Shown: positions 8,086-17,309, counted from the first letter of the stretch. The stretch: 64,000 nt of DNA from Sphingomonas sp. SUN019 (GCF_024758705.1 NZ_CP096971.1:1798001-1862000); one strand, 5' to 3'. A program made the numbers and translations. The notes: generated by a model from the sequence alone, not told the origin.

Positions 8086-9579
8086 ATGTCGCTGACCATG
8101 CCCACGCCCGATGCGGCGGTGCTTGCGCGCCGTGCGGAGATCGTCGCGGCGTTGCGCGCGATCGTGCCGGGCGAGGGCGTGATCGACGATCCCGATCTGT
8201 TGCGGCCTTACGAATCGGACGGACTTACCGCGTATCGCCAGCCGCCGATGGTCGTCGTGCTGCCCGAAACCACCGCGCAAGTCTCCGCGATCCTCGCCTG
8301 GTGCCATGCCGCGGGCGTGAAGGTGGTGCCGCGCGGATCGGGCACGTCGCTGTCGGGCGGTGCGCTGCCGCTGGCCGATGGCGTGCTGCTGGGTCTGTCG
8401 AAGTTCAACCGCGTGCTGGACATCGACTATGACGATCGGATCGCCGTCGTGCAGCCCGGCGTAACCAACCTCTCCGTCACGCGCGCGGTGGAAGATCGCG
8501 GCTTCTATTACGCGCCCGATCCGTCGAGCCAGATCGCCTGTTCGATCGGCGGCAACGTCGCGGAGAATTCTGGCGGGGTGCATTGCCTGAAATACGGGCT
8601 GACCACGAACAACGTGCTGGGCGCGGAGATCGTGCTGATGGACGGCCAGGTGATCCGCATCGGCGGGCGGCAACTCGATCCCGCGGGCCTCGACCTGCTG
8701 GGGGTGATCGTCGGGTCCGAAGGGCTGCTGGCGGTCGTCACCGAGGTCACCGTCCGCATCCTGCCCAAACCCGAAACCGCGCGGGCGTTGCTGATCGGCT
8801 TCCCCACCGTCGAGGGCGCGGGGCAGTGCGTTGCGGACGTAATCGCAGGCGGCATCATCCCCGCGGGGATGGAGATGATGGACCGCCCCGCGATCCACGC
8901 CGCAGAGGCGTTCGTCCAGGTCGGCTATCCGCTGGACGTGGAAGCGTTGCTGATCGTCGAACTCGACGGTCCGGCGGCCGAATGCGATCATCTGCTGGAG
9001 CGGGTCGACGCGATCGCGCGGGCGAACGGCGCGGTGTCGTGCCGTGCGTCGGCGGACGAGGACGAACGAATCGCCTTCTGGGCCGGGCGCAAGGCGGCAT
9101 TCCCCGCGGTCGGACGGATCGCGCCCGATTATTATTGCATGGACGGCACGATCCCGCGCCGCCGCCTGCCCGAAGTGCTCGAGCGGATGGCGGTGCTCTC
9201 GGAGCAATACGGCCTGGGCGTCGCCAACGTCTTCCACGCGGGCGACGGCAACCTCCACCCGTTGATCCTGTACGACGCCAACCAGCCGGGCCAGCTCGAC
9301 CGCGCGGAGGCGTTCGGCAGCGACATTTTACGTTTGTGCGTTGAGGTCGGCGGCGTGCTGACCGGCGAACACGGCGTGGGCGTGGAGAAACGCGACCTGA
9401 TGCCGGTGATGTTCACCGACACCGACCTGAAGCAGCAGCAGCGCGTGAAATGGGCGTTCGATCCCGAATTGCTGCTCAATCCGGGCAAGGTGTTCCCGCA
9501 ACTCCACCGCTGCGCCGAACTCGGCCGCGTCCACGTCCACCGCGGACAGGTGGCGCATCCCGATCTGCCGCGGTTCTGA
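8086..9579 (+). CDS. glcD: Glycolate oxidase FAD subunit GlcD
   Basis: The 497-residue protein is an FAD-linked oxidase. It has a PCMH FAD-binding domain (VVPRGSGTSLSGGALP, then IACSIGGNVAENSGG) and a C-terminal domain with NVFHAGDGNLHP and the family TGEHGVGVEK. GlcD oxidises glycolate, and in relatives D-lactate or D-2-hydroxyacids, passing electrons to GlcE/GlcF and the respiratory chain. AGAGGT precedes the ATG at 8086. glcE follows after 2 bp. The substrate is inferred from the GlcDEF arrangement. Confidence 0.88.
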   Translation: MSLTMPTPDAAVLARRAEIVAALRAIVPGEGVIDDPDLLRPYESDGLTAYRQPPMVVVLPETTAQVSAILAWCHAAGVKVVPRGSGTSLSGGALPLADGVLLGLSKFNRVLDIDYDDRIAVVQPGVTNLSVTRAVEDRGFYYAPDPSSQIACSIGGNVAENSGGVHCLKYGLTTNNVLGAEIVLMDGQVIRIGGRQLDPAGLDLLGVIVGSEGLLAVVTEVTVRILPKPETARALLIGFPTVEGAGQCVADVIAGGIIPAGMEMMDRPAIHAAEAFVQVGYPLDVEALLIVELDGPAAECDHLLERVDAIARANGAVSCRASADEDERIAFWAGRKAAFPAVGRIAPDYYCMDGTIPRRRLPEVLERMAVLSEQYGLGVANVFHAGDGNLHPLILYDANQPGQLDRAEAFGSDILRLCVEVGGVLTGEHGVGVEKRDLMPVMFTDTDLKQQQRVKWAFDPELLLNPGKVFPQLHRCAELGRVHVHRGQVAHPDLPRF

Positions 9580-9581
9580 GC

Positions 9582-10724
9582 GTGGCGACGCTGCCCCTGC
9601 CGACGTGCGAGACCGATGTCGCCGACGCGATCGCGGACGCGGCGCGCGCGGGCGAGAAGCTGACGATTCGCGGCGGCGGGAGCAAGGCGATGATGGGCGC
9701 GGCCGTAGCGGCGCAAGCGCTCGATCTCGGCGGGCTGTCCGGCGTAGTCGATTACGATCCCGCAGAACTGGTGCTGACGCTGCGCCCCGGCACGCCGCTG
9801 AGCGAGGTGCAGGCGCTGGTCGCGGGCGAGCGGCAGATGCTGGCGTTCGATCCGTTCGATCATGCGCCGTTGTTCGGACAAGCGCCGGGCCAGGCGACGA
9901 TCGGCGGCGTGGTCGCCGCAGGGGTCGCGGGATCGCAGCGCGTGTCGGCGGGGTCCGCGCGCGACCATCTGCTCGGCTTTCGCGCGGTGTCGGGTCGCGG
10001 CGAGGTGTTCGTCGCTGGGGCGAAGGTGGTGAAGAACGTCACTGGCTATGACCTTCCGAAACTCGCCGCGGGAAGCTGGGGGCGGCTGTTCGGGCTGACC
10101 GAACTGACGCTGAAGGTGCTGCCGCGCCCCGAGGTGCGTACCACGCTGACCATTGAGGGACTGAGCCCGCGCGACGCGGTGGCGGCAATGGCGCGCGCGA
10201 TGGGCAGCCAGGCCGATGTCGCCGCCGCCGCGCACCTTCCTGCCGCGAACGACGGTAGCGCTGTTACGGCGCTGCGACTTCAGGGCTTCGGCCCATCGGT
10301 TGCGGCGCGCGCGACGATACTGACCGCGCTGCTTGCCGATCATGGCCCGGTCGTCCCACTGGATGAGGAGGCGGCCGACGCCTTGTGGGACGACCTCCGC
10401 ACGATCCGTCCGCTCGCGACACACGCCACGCTCTGGCGCATCAACGTGCCGCCAAGCCACGGCTGGCGCGTGGTCGAGAAGCTGGACGCCGCTTGGCTGT
10501 TCGACTGGGCGGGCGGGCTGGTGTGGATCGGCGACGGCGATCCGGCGGCGATCCGCGCCGCCGCGGAGGCCGCAGGTGGTCACGCGACGCTCGTCCGCGC
10601 GCCCGAAGCCGTCCGCAACAGCGTACCGATGTTCCATCCCGCCGCCGCCGGGCTCGCCGCGCTGGAGGCGCGTGTACGCCGCGCGTTCGATCCGGCGGGC
10701 GTGTTCGAGACGGGACGGTTCTGA
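9582..10724 (+). CDS. glcE: Glycolate oxidase FAD-binding subunit GlcE
   Basis: The product is 380 residues and has a short PCMH domain: IRGGGSK near the N-terminus, GQAPGQATIGGVVAAG and VKNVTGYDLPKLAAGSWG. The last block is typical of GlcE. The GTG at 9582, two bases after the glcD stop, is taken as start because the conserved FAD domain begins soon after. It overlaps glcF by one base (TGATG). It functions as the second flavin-fold subunit of the membrane-associated GlcDEF complex. Confidence 0.88.
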   Translation: MATLPLPTCETDVADAIADAARAGEKLTIRGGGSKAMMGAAVAAQALDLGGLSGVVDYDPAELVLTLRPGTPLSEVQALVAGERQMLAFDPFDHAPLFGQAPGQATIGGVVAAGVAGSQRVSAGSARDHLLGFRAVSGRGEVFVAGAKVVKNVTGYDLPKLAAGSWGRLFGLTELTLKVLPRPEVRTTLTIEGLSPRDAVAAMARAMGSQADVAAAAHLPAANDGSAVTALRLQGFGPSVAARATILTALLADHGPVVPLDEEAADALWDDLRTIRPLATHATLWRINVPPSHGWRVVEKLDAAWLFDWAGGLVWIGDGDPAAIRAAAEAAGGHATLVRAPEAVRNSVPMFHPAAAGLAALEARVRRAFDPAGVFETGRF

Positions 10725-11998
10725 TGCAGACCGGTTTCGCCCCCGCCCTGCTCGCCGATCCCGCGATGGCCGCGTCCGAGGCGATCATCCGCAAATGCGT
10801 CCATTGCGGCTTCTGCACCGCGACTTGCCCGACCTATGTCTTGCTCGGCGACGAACTCGATTCCCCGCGCGGGCGCATCTATCTGATGAAGGAGATGCTG
10901 GAGAACGAGCGGGCGCCGACCGCCGAGGTCGTCAAGCATATCGACCGCTGCCTGTCGTGCCTGTCGTGCATGACGACCTGCCCGTCGGGCGTTAACTATA
11001 TGCATCTGGTCGATCACGCGCGCGCCTATATCGAGGCGAACTATCGCCGCCCGTGGCGCGAACGGCTGATCCGCAGCCTGCTCGCCGCGGTCCTCCCCTA
11101 CCCCGGCCGCTTCCGCCTGGCGCTGGCGTTGGCGCGGCTCGCACGACCCGCGACGCCGCTGATCGCGCGCGTCCCCGCCTTGCGCGCCATGCTGGCGCTT
11201 GTCCCGACACACGCGGCACGCCGGCCAATCGAAGCGCCATCGACGAGCGGATCGAAAGGCCGCGTCGTCCTGCTGCAGGGCTGCGCCGAACCCGTCCTGC
11301 GCCCCGAAATCCGCGAAGCCACGGTCCGCCTGCTGACGCGTATCGGTTATGACGTCGCCTTCGCGAAGGGCGAAGGATGTTGCGGCGCGCTGGTCCATCA
11401 TCTTGGCAAGGAGGACGCCAGCCTCGCCGCCGCCCGCCGCAACGTCGACGCGTGGAGCGCGGAGATCGACGCCGGCCTCGATGCGATCGTCGTCACCGCG
11501 TCGGGCTGCGGCACGACGCTGAAGGACTACGGCTTCATGCTCCGCGACGATCCCGCCTACGCCGACCGCGCCGCGCGCGTATCGGCGCTGGTGCGCGACG
11601 TGAGCGAGTTCCTTGCGACCACCGTCGTGCCCCCCGGTGACGGGCGCGGGCTGGCGATCGCCTGGCACGCCGCCTGTTCGCTCCAGCACGGGCAAAATGT
11701 CACCGACGCCCCGAAACGCCTGCTCGCCGCCGCAGGCTACGTCGTGCGCACGCCGATCGAGGCGCATCTGTGCTGCGGCTCGGCCGGCACCTACAACATC
11801 CTGCAACCCGTCATCGCCGACCAGCTTGGCCAACGCAAAGCCGACCATCTCGCGCGCCTAGACGCGGACGCGATCGCCACCGGCAATATCGGCTGCGCAA
11901 CGCAGATCGCGCGTTTTGCACCGACGCCCGTCGTCCACATCGTCGAACTGCTCGACTGGGCTACCGGCGGCCCCGCCCCGGCCGGGCTGGACAGATGA
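10724..11998 (+). CDS. glcF: Glycolate oxidase iron-sulfur subunit GlcF
   Basis: The protein has 424 residues. Two 4Fe-4S motifs are clear: CVHCGFCTATCP (C25, C28, C31, C35) and CLSCLSCMTTCP (C76, C79, C82, C86). Two CCG-type domains follow (GEGCCGALVHH and LCCGSAGTYNI), as in heterodisulfide-reductase-like subunits. It takes electrons from GlcD/GlcE. The ATG sits in the glcE stop (TGATG). A long palindromic repeat follows the gene and probably ends or attenuates the transcript. Confidence 0.9.
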   Translation: MQTGFAPALLADPAMAASEAIIRKCVHCGFCTATCPTYVLLGDELDSPRGRIYLMKEMLENERAPTAEVVKHIDRCLSCLSCMTTCPSGVNYMHLVDHARAYIEANYRRPWRERLIRSLLAAVLPYPGRFRLALALARLARPATPLIARVPALRAMLALVPTHAARRPIEAPSTSGSKGRVVLLQGCAEPVLRPEIREATVRLLTRIGYDVAFAKGEGCCGALVHHLGKEDASLAAARRNVDAWSAEIDAGLDAIVVTASGCGTTLKDYGFMLRDDPAYADRAARVSALVRDVSEFLATTVVPPGDGRGLAIAWHAACSLQHGQNVTDAPKRLLAAAGYVVRTPIEAHLCCGSAGTYNILQPVIADQLGQRKADHLARLDADAIATGNIGCATQIARFAPTPVVHIVELLDWATGGPAPAGLDR

Positions 11999-12010
11999 AT
12001 AACCCAATCC

Positions 12011-12122
12011 CGCTCATCCTGAGGAGCCATTGAGCTTGTCGAAATGGCGTCACGAAGGACGCACCACGGACCGTCCTTCGTGACGTGGCTTCGGCAAGCT
12101 CAGCCACTCCTCAGGATGAGCG
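12011..12122. repeat. Palindromic intergenic repeat (REP doublet)
   Basis: Outer arms CGCTCATCCTGAGGAG (12011-12026) and CTCCTCAGGATGAGCG (12107-12122) are perfect inverted copies. The inner arms GTCACGAAGGACG (12049-12061) and CGTCCTTCGTGAC (12072-12084) also match. The transcript would fold into one long hairpin between glcF and the glcG-like gene. A single related arm recurs at 34838-34873. Confidence 0.85.
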
Positions 12123-12159
12123 GATAAGCTAAAAACCCCATCGCCTTAAGGACCAACCC

Positions 12160-12582
12160 ATGACGCTAGACCACGCCGACACGATCATCGCCGCCGCCTT
12201 CGACAAGGGCCGCGACCTCGGGCTGAAGCCGTTGAGCGTAGCGGTGCTCGATGCGGGCGGGCATCTAATCGCATTCCGGCGGCAGGACGGGGCGTCGACG
12301 CTGCGCCCGGAGATCGCGATCGGCAAGGCGGCAGGCGCGCTGGCGCTCGGCGTGTCGAGCCGCGCGATCGGCGCAATGGCAGCGGAACGGCCGGGCTTCA
12401 TCGCCTCACTTGGGGCCATCAGCCCGCACGGCGTGATCCCCGCGGCAGGCGGCGTGATCGTGGTCGATACGGAAGGACGCCCGATCGGTGCGGTCGGGAT
12501 GACCGGCGACACGTCCGACCGTGACGAGGAATGCGCGCTGGCCGGGATCGCCGCGGCAGGCCTGCGCGCGCAAGGCGCATGA
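12160..12582 (+). CDS. GlcG/HbpS family protein
   Basis: The 140-residue protein matches the GlcG/HbpS fold: LSVAVLDAGGHLIAFRRQDGAS, a central IGKAAGAL helix, then GVIPAAGGVIV and IGAVGMTGDTSDRDEECA. Members bind haem, cobalamin or small ligands, and many are of unknown function. They are commonly found beside glcDEF, as here. AAGGA precedes the ATG. The hydratase gene starts within its stop codon, so it is coupled to the CoA enzymes rather than to glcF, from which the palindromic repeat separates it. Confidence 0.75.
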   Translation: MTLDHADTIIAAAFDKGRDLGLKPLSVAVLDAGGHLIAFRRQDGASTLRPEIAIGKAAGALALGVSSRAIGAMAAERPGFIASLGAISPHGVIPAAGGVIVVDTEGRPIGAVGMTGDTSDRDEECALAGIAAAGLRAQGA

Positions 12583-13397
12583 GCGAGGTTACGATCGCTC
12601 ACGACCGCGTGACCCGCTCGGCGCTCGCCCGGCTCGCCGCGACGCTGGATCACGCGACCCCGCCGTGGCCCGCGGCGACGCTGCCGCCGCTCGGCCACTG
12701 GCTCGCCTTCCTGCCGGACGCGCCGCAATCGGCGATCGGCCCCGATGGCCACCCCGACCGCAGCGATTTCGCGCCCGCCGTGGGCCTGCCGCGACGAATG
12801 TGGGCAGGCAGCCGCCTGACCTTCCACCACCCGCTGCCGGTCGATGCCGCGATCGAACGCCGCACCACGGTCACGCGGATGGAGCGCAAGGAGGGGCGCA
12901 GCGGTACGTTGCTGTTCGTAACCTTCGACCACCGCATCCTGTCGGGCGGCGCAGAATGCATCGCCGAGGAACAGGATGTCGTGTTCCGCGCGCCGCCCAC
13001 GCCGGGGGTCGTGCAATCCCTGCCGCCGGGGAAGCCCGCCGAGACGACACCCGACTGGACGCGCACGATCGAACCGACCGAGCCGTTGCTGTTCCGCTAC
13101 AGCGCGCTGACCTTCAACGCGCACCGCATCCACATCGACCGTGATTACGTGCGGAATGTCGAGGGATACGCCGACCTCGTCGTCCACGGACCGTTGCTGG
13201 CGACATTGCTGGTCGACCTGTTCGTGCGCCACAACCCCCACGCGACCGTCCGTACCTTCGCCTTCCGCGCCGAACGCCCGATCCTCGCGCCGCGCGCTTT
13301 CCGGGTCTGCGGCATCCCGACCGATCGCGGCGCGACATTGTGGGCGGAGGACGCCGACGGCGCGGTCTGCCTGCGCGCCGAGTTGGAAACCGGCTGA
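12579..13397 (+). CDS. MaoC/HTD2-like acyl-CoA hydratase (mesaconyl- or itaconyl-CoA type)
   Basis: The product has 272 residues with two hot-dog halves. The second half holds LTFNAHRIHIDRDYVR, the hydratase-2 motif with catalytic Asp/His region, followed by YADLVVHGPL. Proteins of this double-length kind hydrate mesaconyl-C4-CoA in the 3-hydroxypropionate bicycle or itaconyl-CoA in itaconate breakdown. It overlaps the GlcG-like gene by 4 bp and the CoA transferase by 1 bp, so the three are a tight operon. Which C5 acid is used cannot be decided from sequence. Confidence 0.72.
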   Translation: MSEVTIAHDRVTRSALARLAATLDHATPPWPAATLPPLGHWLAFLPDAPQSAIGPDGHPDRSDFAPAVGLPRRMWAGSRLTFHHPLPVDAAIERRTTVTRMERKEGRSGTLLFVTFDHRILSGGAECIAEEQDVVFRAPPTPGVVQSLPPGKPAETTPDWTRTIEPTEPLLFRYSALTFNAHRIHIDRDYVRNVEGYADLVVHGPLLATLLVDLFVRHNPHATVRTFAFRAERPILAPRAFRVCGIPTDRGATLWAEDADGAVCLRAELETG

Positions 13398-14629
13398 TGT
13401 ACCCCTTGCTCACGCCGCTGCGCATCATCGAGGCGTCGTCGTTCGTCGCCTCGCCCACCGCCGGTCTGTATCTGTCGCAGATGGGCGCGGACGTGATCCG
13501 CGTCGACCAGATCGGCGGCGGCCCGGACTATCGTCGCTGGCCGAAGACCGATGCGGGCGCGAGCCTGTATTGGGAAGCGCTCAACAAGGGCAAACGATCG
13601 GTCGCGCTCGATCTGGCGAACCCGGAGGGTCGAGAACTGCTCGCCGCGCTCGCCACCGCGCCCGGCGACGACGCCGGGCTGTTCGTGACCAACTTTCCGG
13701 TCGACGGCTTCCTGTCGCACGAAACGCTGGCGAAGCGCCGAGCCGATCTGATCACCGTGCGCATCATGGGCCAAGCCGATGGCGGCCCCGCGCTGGACTA
13801 CACCGTCAATTGCGCGCTCGGTTATCCGCAACTGACCGGCCCGGCGTCGCTCGGGCGTACGCCCGTCAACCACGTTCTGCCCGCATGGGATCTGCTGACC
13901 GGGGCCTATGCCGCCTTCGCGTTGCTCGCCGCCGAGCGGCACCGGCGGCTGACCGGCGGCGGGCAGGAAGTGCGCATTCCGCTTTCCGATGTTGGCATCG
14001 CGACCGTCGCCAATCTCGGGATGCTGGCCGAGGTGCTGGAGACGGGCGCGGACCGCGAACGCCTCGGCAACGAGATATATGGCGCGTTCGGGCGCGATTT
14101 CCTTACGCGCGACGGCGAACGGCTGATGATCATGGCGATAACCCCGCGGCAATGGTCGGGGCTGGTCGCGGTGCTCGGCATCGGCGAGACGGTCGCAGAT
14201 ATCGAGGCGGCGCGGGGCGTGACCTTCGCCAGGGACGAAGGCGTGCGGTTCGAACACCGCGACGCGCTGTACCCGCTGGTCGAACGCGCGGTCGCGGTGC
14301 GAGACGCAGGCGAACTCGGCGCGGCGCTGGATGCGCGGCATTGCTGTTGGGGGCGTTATCAGCCGATGAGCGCGGCGGCGCACGATCCCGTGCTGGTCGG
14401 CGACAACCCGATCTTCGCCGATATCGACCACCCCAGCGGCCGCCGCTACCCCGCCCCCGGCGCGATGGCGACGCTGCCGGGCCTGCCGCGCCAGACCGCC
14501 GTTCGCGCGCCGCGACTGGGCGAACATAGCGACGCGGTGCTGGCGGATGTGCTGGGGCTCGGCTCGGGCGCGATCGGCGCGCTGCACGACCGGGGAATTG
14601 TCGCGGCTGCGATTGTTGCCGATAGCTAA
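13397..14629 (+). CDS. Family III (CaiB/BaiF) CoA transferase
   Basis: The protein is 410 residues. Family III features are PLRIIEASSFVASPTAGLYLSQMGADV at the N-terminus (split here only for description), the LNKGKRSVALDL block and a candidate catalytic Asp at D165 in HVLPAWDLLTG. It would move CoA between a donor thioester and a C5-dicarboxylate, or between the C1 and C4 carboxyls as mesaconyl-CoA transferase does. Its immediate partner is the hydratase. It converges on the acyl-CoA synthetase gene with only 22 bp between. Confidence 0.78.
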   Translation: MYPLLTPLRIIEASSFVASPTAGLYLSQMGADVIRVDQIGGGPDYRRWPKTDAGASLYWEALNKGKRSVALDLANPEGRELLAALATAPGDDAGLFVTNFPVDGFLSHETLAKRRADLITVRIMGQADGGPALDYTVNCALGYPQLTGPASLGRTPVNHVLPAWDLLTGAYAAFALLAAERHRRLTGGGQEVRIPLSDVGIATVANLGMLAEVLETGADRERLGNEIYGAFGRDFLTRDGERLMIMAITPRQWSGLVAVLGIGETVADIEAARGVTFARDEGVRFEHRDALYPLVERAVAVRDAGELGAALDARHCCWGRYQPMSAAAHDPVLVGDNPIFADIDHPSGRRYPAPGAMATLPGLPRQTAVRAPRLGEHSDAVLADVLGLGSGAIGALHDRGIVAAAIVADS

Positions 14630-14651
14630 ACATTTCTTTGCATTCGATCGA

Positions 14652-16772
14652 TCAGGTCGAGATCAGTGCGTCCAGCGCGATCGCGCCCTCTCCTTCTGGA
14701 TAGACCAGCACCGGGTTCAGATCGATCTCACTGACCGCAGGACTACTCAGCACCACCTCACCCATCGCGACGACGATCCGGGCGACCGCGTCCACGTCCA
14801 TCCTCGGCGCGCCGCGGAAACCGTCCAGCAGCGGGGCCATGCGCAGGCCGCGGATCGCGGTGACGATACGGTCGTGCGTCAGGCCCGCGGGCAGCAGACG
14901 GACATCGTGGAGCAGTTCCGCCGCGACGCCGCCGAAGCCGACCAGGATAACCGGACCCCACGCCGGATCGTTGCGCGCGCCGACGATCAACTCGACTCCG
15001 CGCGCCGCCATCGCCTCGACCAGCACGCCGTCCAGCGTCAGGCCGGGGCGCGCGCCGGCGATGTTGGTGTGGAGCCGGTCCCACCCCGCCGCCACCGCTG
15101 CCGTATCCGCCAGCTCGACGATCACCCCGCCCGCGTCGCTCTTGTGCGGCAGCGCCGCCGCTTGCGCCTTCAGGACGACCGGATAGCCAAGTCGCTCGGC
15201 CGCGGCCTGCGCCGCCTCCTTCGTCGTCGCGAGCACATGATCCGGAAACGCGATACCGCGTGCGCCGAGCAATTCCTTCGCGCGATACTCGGGGACGTTC
15301 GATCTCGCCCCGGGCAAGCCCTCCAGCGGCGCCCCAACCGCGCGCGCCGCATCGTCATGCACCGCCCGCCCGACGATCCGCGCCAGCGCCCGTACCGCGC
15401 GCTCCGCAGTCGGCAGATACGGCACTCCAAGCGCGCGCAAACGCGCAATGTCCTCGAGCCGCACGCCGCCGCCTTCGTCGACGCCTGCTACGATCACCGG
15501 CTTGGTTGCGCGCGCCTTCAGCGCGGAGGCGACCGCGTCGAACTTGATCCGCGAGGTGCCGATGTCGGTCTGGATCAGCGCCACCAGGATCGCGCCGATC
15601 CGAGCGTCCTCCATCAGCGCAGCAATAGTGCGGCCGTACATGCCGGGATCGACCAGCCCCTGCGCGGTCACGTCAAGCGGGTTGGAGACGGGGACGAAAT
15701 CGGGCAGCGCCGCGCGCAGCGCCGGGCTGTCGGCATCGCCCAGCGGCGGCAGCGGCAGGCCGATCTCGTCGGCCAGATCGAGCATCATCGCCTTGAACGC
15801 GCCCGATTCGGCGATGACCCCGGTCCCGCTCTCCGGCAGCGCCGCACAGCGCGTGGCGATCTCCACCACGTCGCCCAGTTCCTCCAGCGATTCGGCCAGG
15901 ATGACGCCCGCATGTTCGACATGGACGCGCATCACCGCATGATCGCCCGCCATCGCGCCGGTGTGCGTCGCCGCGCTCGCGGCACCCGCCGCGCTGCGGC
16001 CGGGATGGAGCAGCACGATCTGCTTGCCGGCCTTCCGCGCCGCCCGCGCCGCGGCCAGGAACCGTTGGGGCGCACGGAAATGCTCGACGATCAGCGCGAT
16101 CACCGCGGTGTCGGGGCTGTCGACCAGATGCGACAGGTAATCCTCGACCCCGCTCGCCGCCTCGTTCCCGGTCGAGATATAGCAACTGAGCGGCACGTCG
16201 CGCGCGATCATCGTCGTCGCCAGCACCGCCGCCATCGCGCCCGATTGCGACACGATCCCGACTCGCCGCGGCCCCTCTGCGCGCGCCTCCGGCATTTCGA
16301 TGAAGGTCAGCGACACGCGATCGATGAAATTGACCAGCCCCAGGCAGTTCGGCCCCTCGACCACCATCCCCGCGGCATCGGCGATCCGCGCGATCTCCTG
16401 CTGGTCCGCCAGCCCTTGCGGTCCGTCCTCGGCAAAGCCCGCCGCGAAGACCACCGCCGCGCCGACCTTGCGCCGCGCAAGCCCGCGGATCGCATCGAGC
16501 ACACCGACGCGCGGGATCGCCAGCACCGCGGCATCGACCCCCTCGGGCAGATCGTCGACCAACGCGACGCACGCCCGCCCGCCGATCTCGCTGCGTTTGG
16601 GATTGACGAGATGAATTGCGCCCTTGAACCCCTGCCGCTCCAGGTTGGCGAGCACCGATGCGCCCAGCGCGCCGGGCTTGTCCGACGCACCGACGATCGC
16701 GACCGAACGCGGCCGCAGCAACCGGCCGAGCGATCGCACCGCCGTTTCGCGCTCGATGACCAGATCGCCCAT
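14652..16772 (-). CDS. NDP-forming acyl-CoA synthetase (acetate-CoA ligase family; FerA-like)
   Basis: The protein has 706 residues, with domains in the order CoA-binding Rossmann (SVAIVGASDKPGALG near residue 26), succinyl-CoA-ligase-like with the phospho-His candidate in ATHTGAMAG, and ATP-grasp (YPVVLKAQAAALPHKSDAGG). Acid activation with ATP and CoA is expected. Sphingomonad feruloyl-CoA synthetase FerA belongs to this architecture and is controlled by a MarR protein, as this gene appears to be. No feruloyl-CoA hydratase/lyase is nearby, so the substrate stays open. The ATG at 16772 is 38 bp from an operator-like palindrome. Confidence 0.8.
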   Translation of the reverse strand: MGDLVIERETAVRSLGRLLRPRSVAIVGASDKPGALGASVLANLERQGFKGAIHLVNPKRSEIGGRACVALVDDLPEGVDAAVLAIPRVGVLDAIRGLARRKVGAAVVFAAGFAEDGPQGLADQQEIARIADAAGMVVEGPNCLGLVNFIDRVSLTFIEMPEARAEGPRRVGIVSQSGAMAAVLATTMIARDVPLSCYISTGNEAASGVEDYLSHLVDSPDTAVIALIVEHFRAPQRFLAAARAARKAGKQIVLLHPGRSAAGAASAATHTGAMAGDHAVMRVHVEHAGVILAESLEELGDVVEIATRCAALPESGTGVIAESGAFKAMMLDLADEIGLPLPPLGDADSPALRAALPDFVPVSNPLDVTAQGLVDPGMYGRTIAALMEDARIGAILVALIQTDIGTSRIKFDAVASALKARATKPVIVAGVDEGGGVRLEDIARLRALGVPYLPTAERAVRALARIVGRAVHDDAARAVGAPLEGLPGARSNVPEYRAKELLGARGIAFPDHVLATTKEAAQAAAERLGYPVVLKAQAAALPHKSDAGGVIVELADTAAVAAGWDRLHTNIAGARPGLTLDGVLVEAMAARGVELIVGARNDPAWGPVILVGFGGVAAELLHDVRLLPAGLTHDRIVTAIRGLRMAPLLDGFRGAPRMDVDAVARIVVAMGEVVLSSPAVSEIDLNPVLVYPEGEGAIALDALIST

Positions 16773-16809
16773 ATGCCCTCCCACCCGCTCATCTGTTATG
16801 GCATACGAT

Positions 16810-16826
16810 TGTGCGCCAAGCGTACA
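16810..16826. promoter_or_regulatory. Operator-like 17-mer upstream of the acyl-CoA synthetase gene
   Basis: The sequence TGTGCGCCAAGCGTACA lies just downstream of the marR stop, 38 bp before the synthetase ATG on the minus strand. It is the exact reverse complement of the 17-mer at 17310-17326 upstream of marR. Two identical inverted copies bracketing one regulator gene are what a self-regulating MarR protein would give. Confidence 0.7.
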
Positions 16827-16827
16827 G

Positions 16828-17283
16828 TTATGACAAGTCGCTCTCCGCACTGCGTCGTGCGCGCGCCGGGCCGATCTTGCGGAGCAGCCCGAACAACGTC
16901 TTGCGCTCGGCATCGCTCAGCCGCGCGCTCATCCGGTGATCCGAATCGCGCAGCACGTTCAGCAACTCGGCGATCTGATCCTCCCCGTGCGGCAGCAGAT
17001 GGAGCGCGTTGGTGCGCAGGTTGCGGCCCGCGCGGCGTTCGATCAGCCCGAGCGCGACCAGCACGTTGACCAGCTTCATCGCGCTCGACCGGTTGATGCT
17101 GAGCGCACGGCCCAGCGCGGTCTGGTCGCATCCCGGATTGGCGCGGATCAGCATCAATGCGGTCAGCTTTGCCGGCGTCAGGCCATGCGGTTCCAGCACG
17201 TCGCGCGCATCGCCGGTCATCGCCAGATCGGCGCGCTGCATCTGATAGCCGAGGAGGGTTTCGAGATCGCCGTCGTGCTTCAT
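16828..17283 (-). CDS. MarR-family transcriptional regulator
   Basis: The product has 151 residues with a winged HTH: LTPAKLTALMLI, GCDQTALGRALSINRSSAMKLVNVL, then LGLIERRAGRNLRTNALHL as the wing. Start ATG 17283 is chosen because upstream in-frame codons would run through the palindrome. Identical operator-like 17-mers sit 27 bp upstream of the start and just past the stop in the synthetase promoter. Autorepression and control of the synthetase, with a CoA thioester or phenolic acid as inducer as in FerC, is a reasonable inference. Confidence 0.82.
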   Translation of the reverse strand: MKHDGDLETLLGYQMQRADLAMTGDARDVLEPHGLTPAKLTALMLIRANPGCDQTALGRALSINRSSAMKLVNVLVALGLIERRAGRNLRTNALHLLPHGEDQIAELLNVLRDSDHRMSARLSDAERKTLFGLLRKIGPARARRSAESDLS

Positions 17284-17309
17284 TGTGGCCGATGCCGCCT
17301 TGCCATGAT

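Noticed and set aside
12011..12122. Insertion sequence or CRISPR-like array at palindromic repeats
   Set aside because: There is no transposase, no target duplications and no regular spacers; they look like REP-type palindromes.
14547..17069. A very long open frame (about 840 codons) on the plus strand opposite the acyl-CoA synthetase and marR genes
   Set aside because: It is the mirror of high-GC coding DNA: its translation is Arg/His/Asp-rich with no domain, and the minus strand carries clear conserved families.
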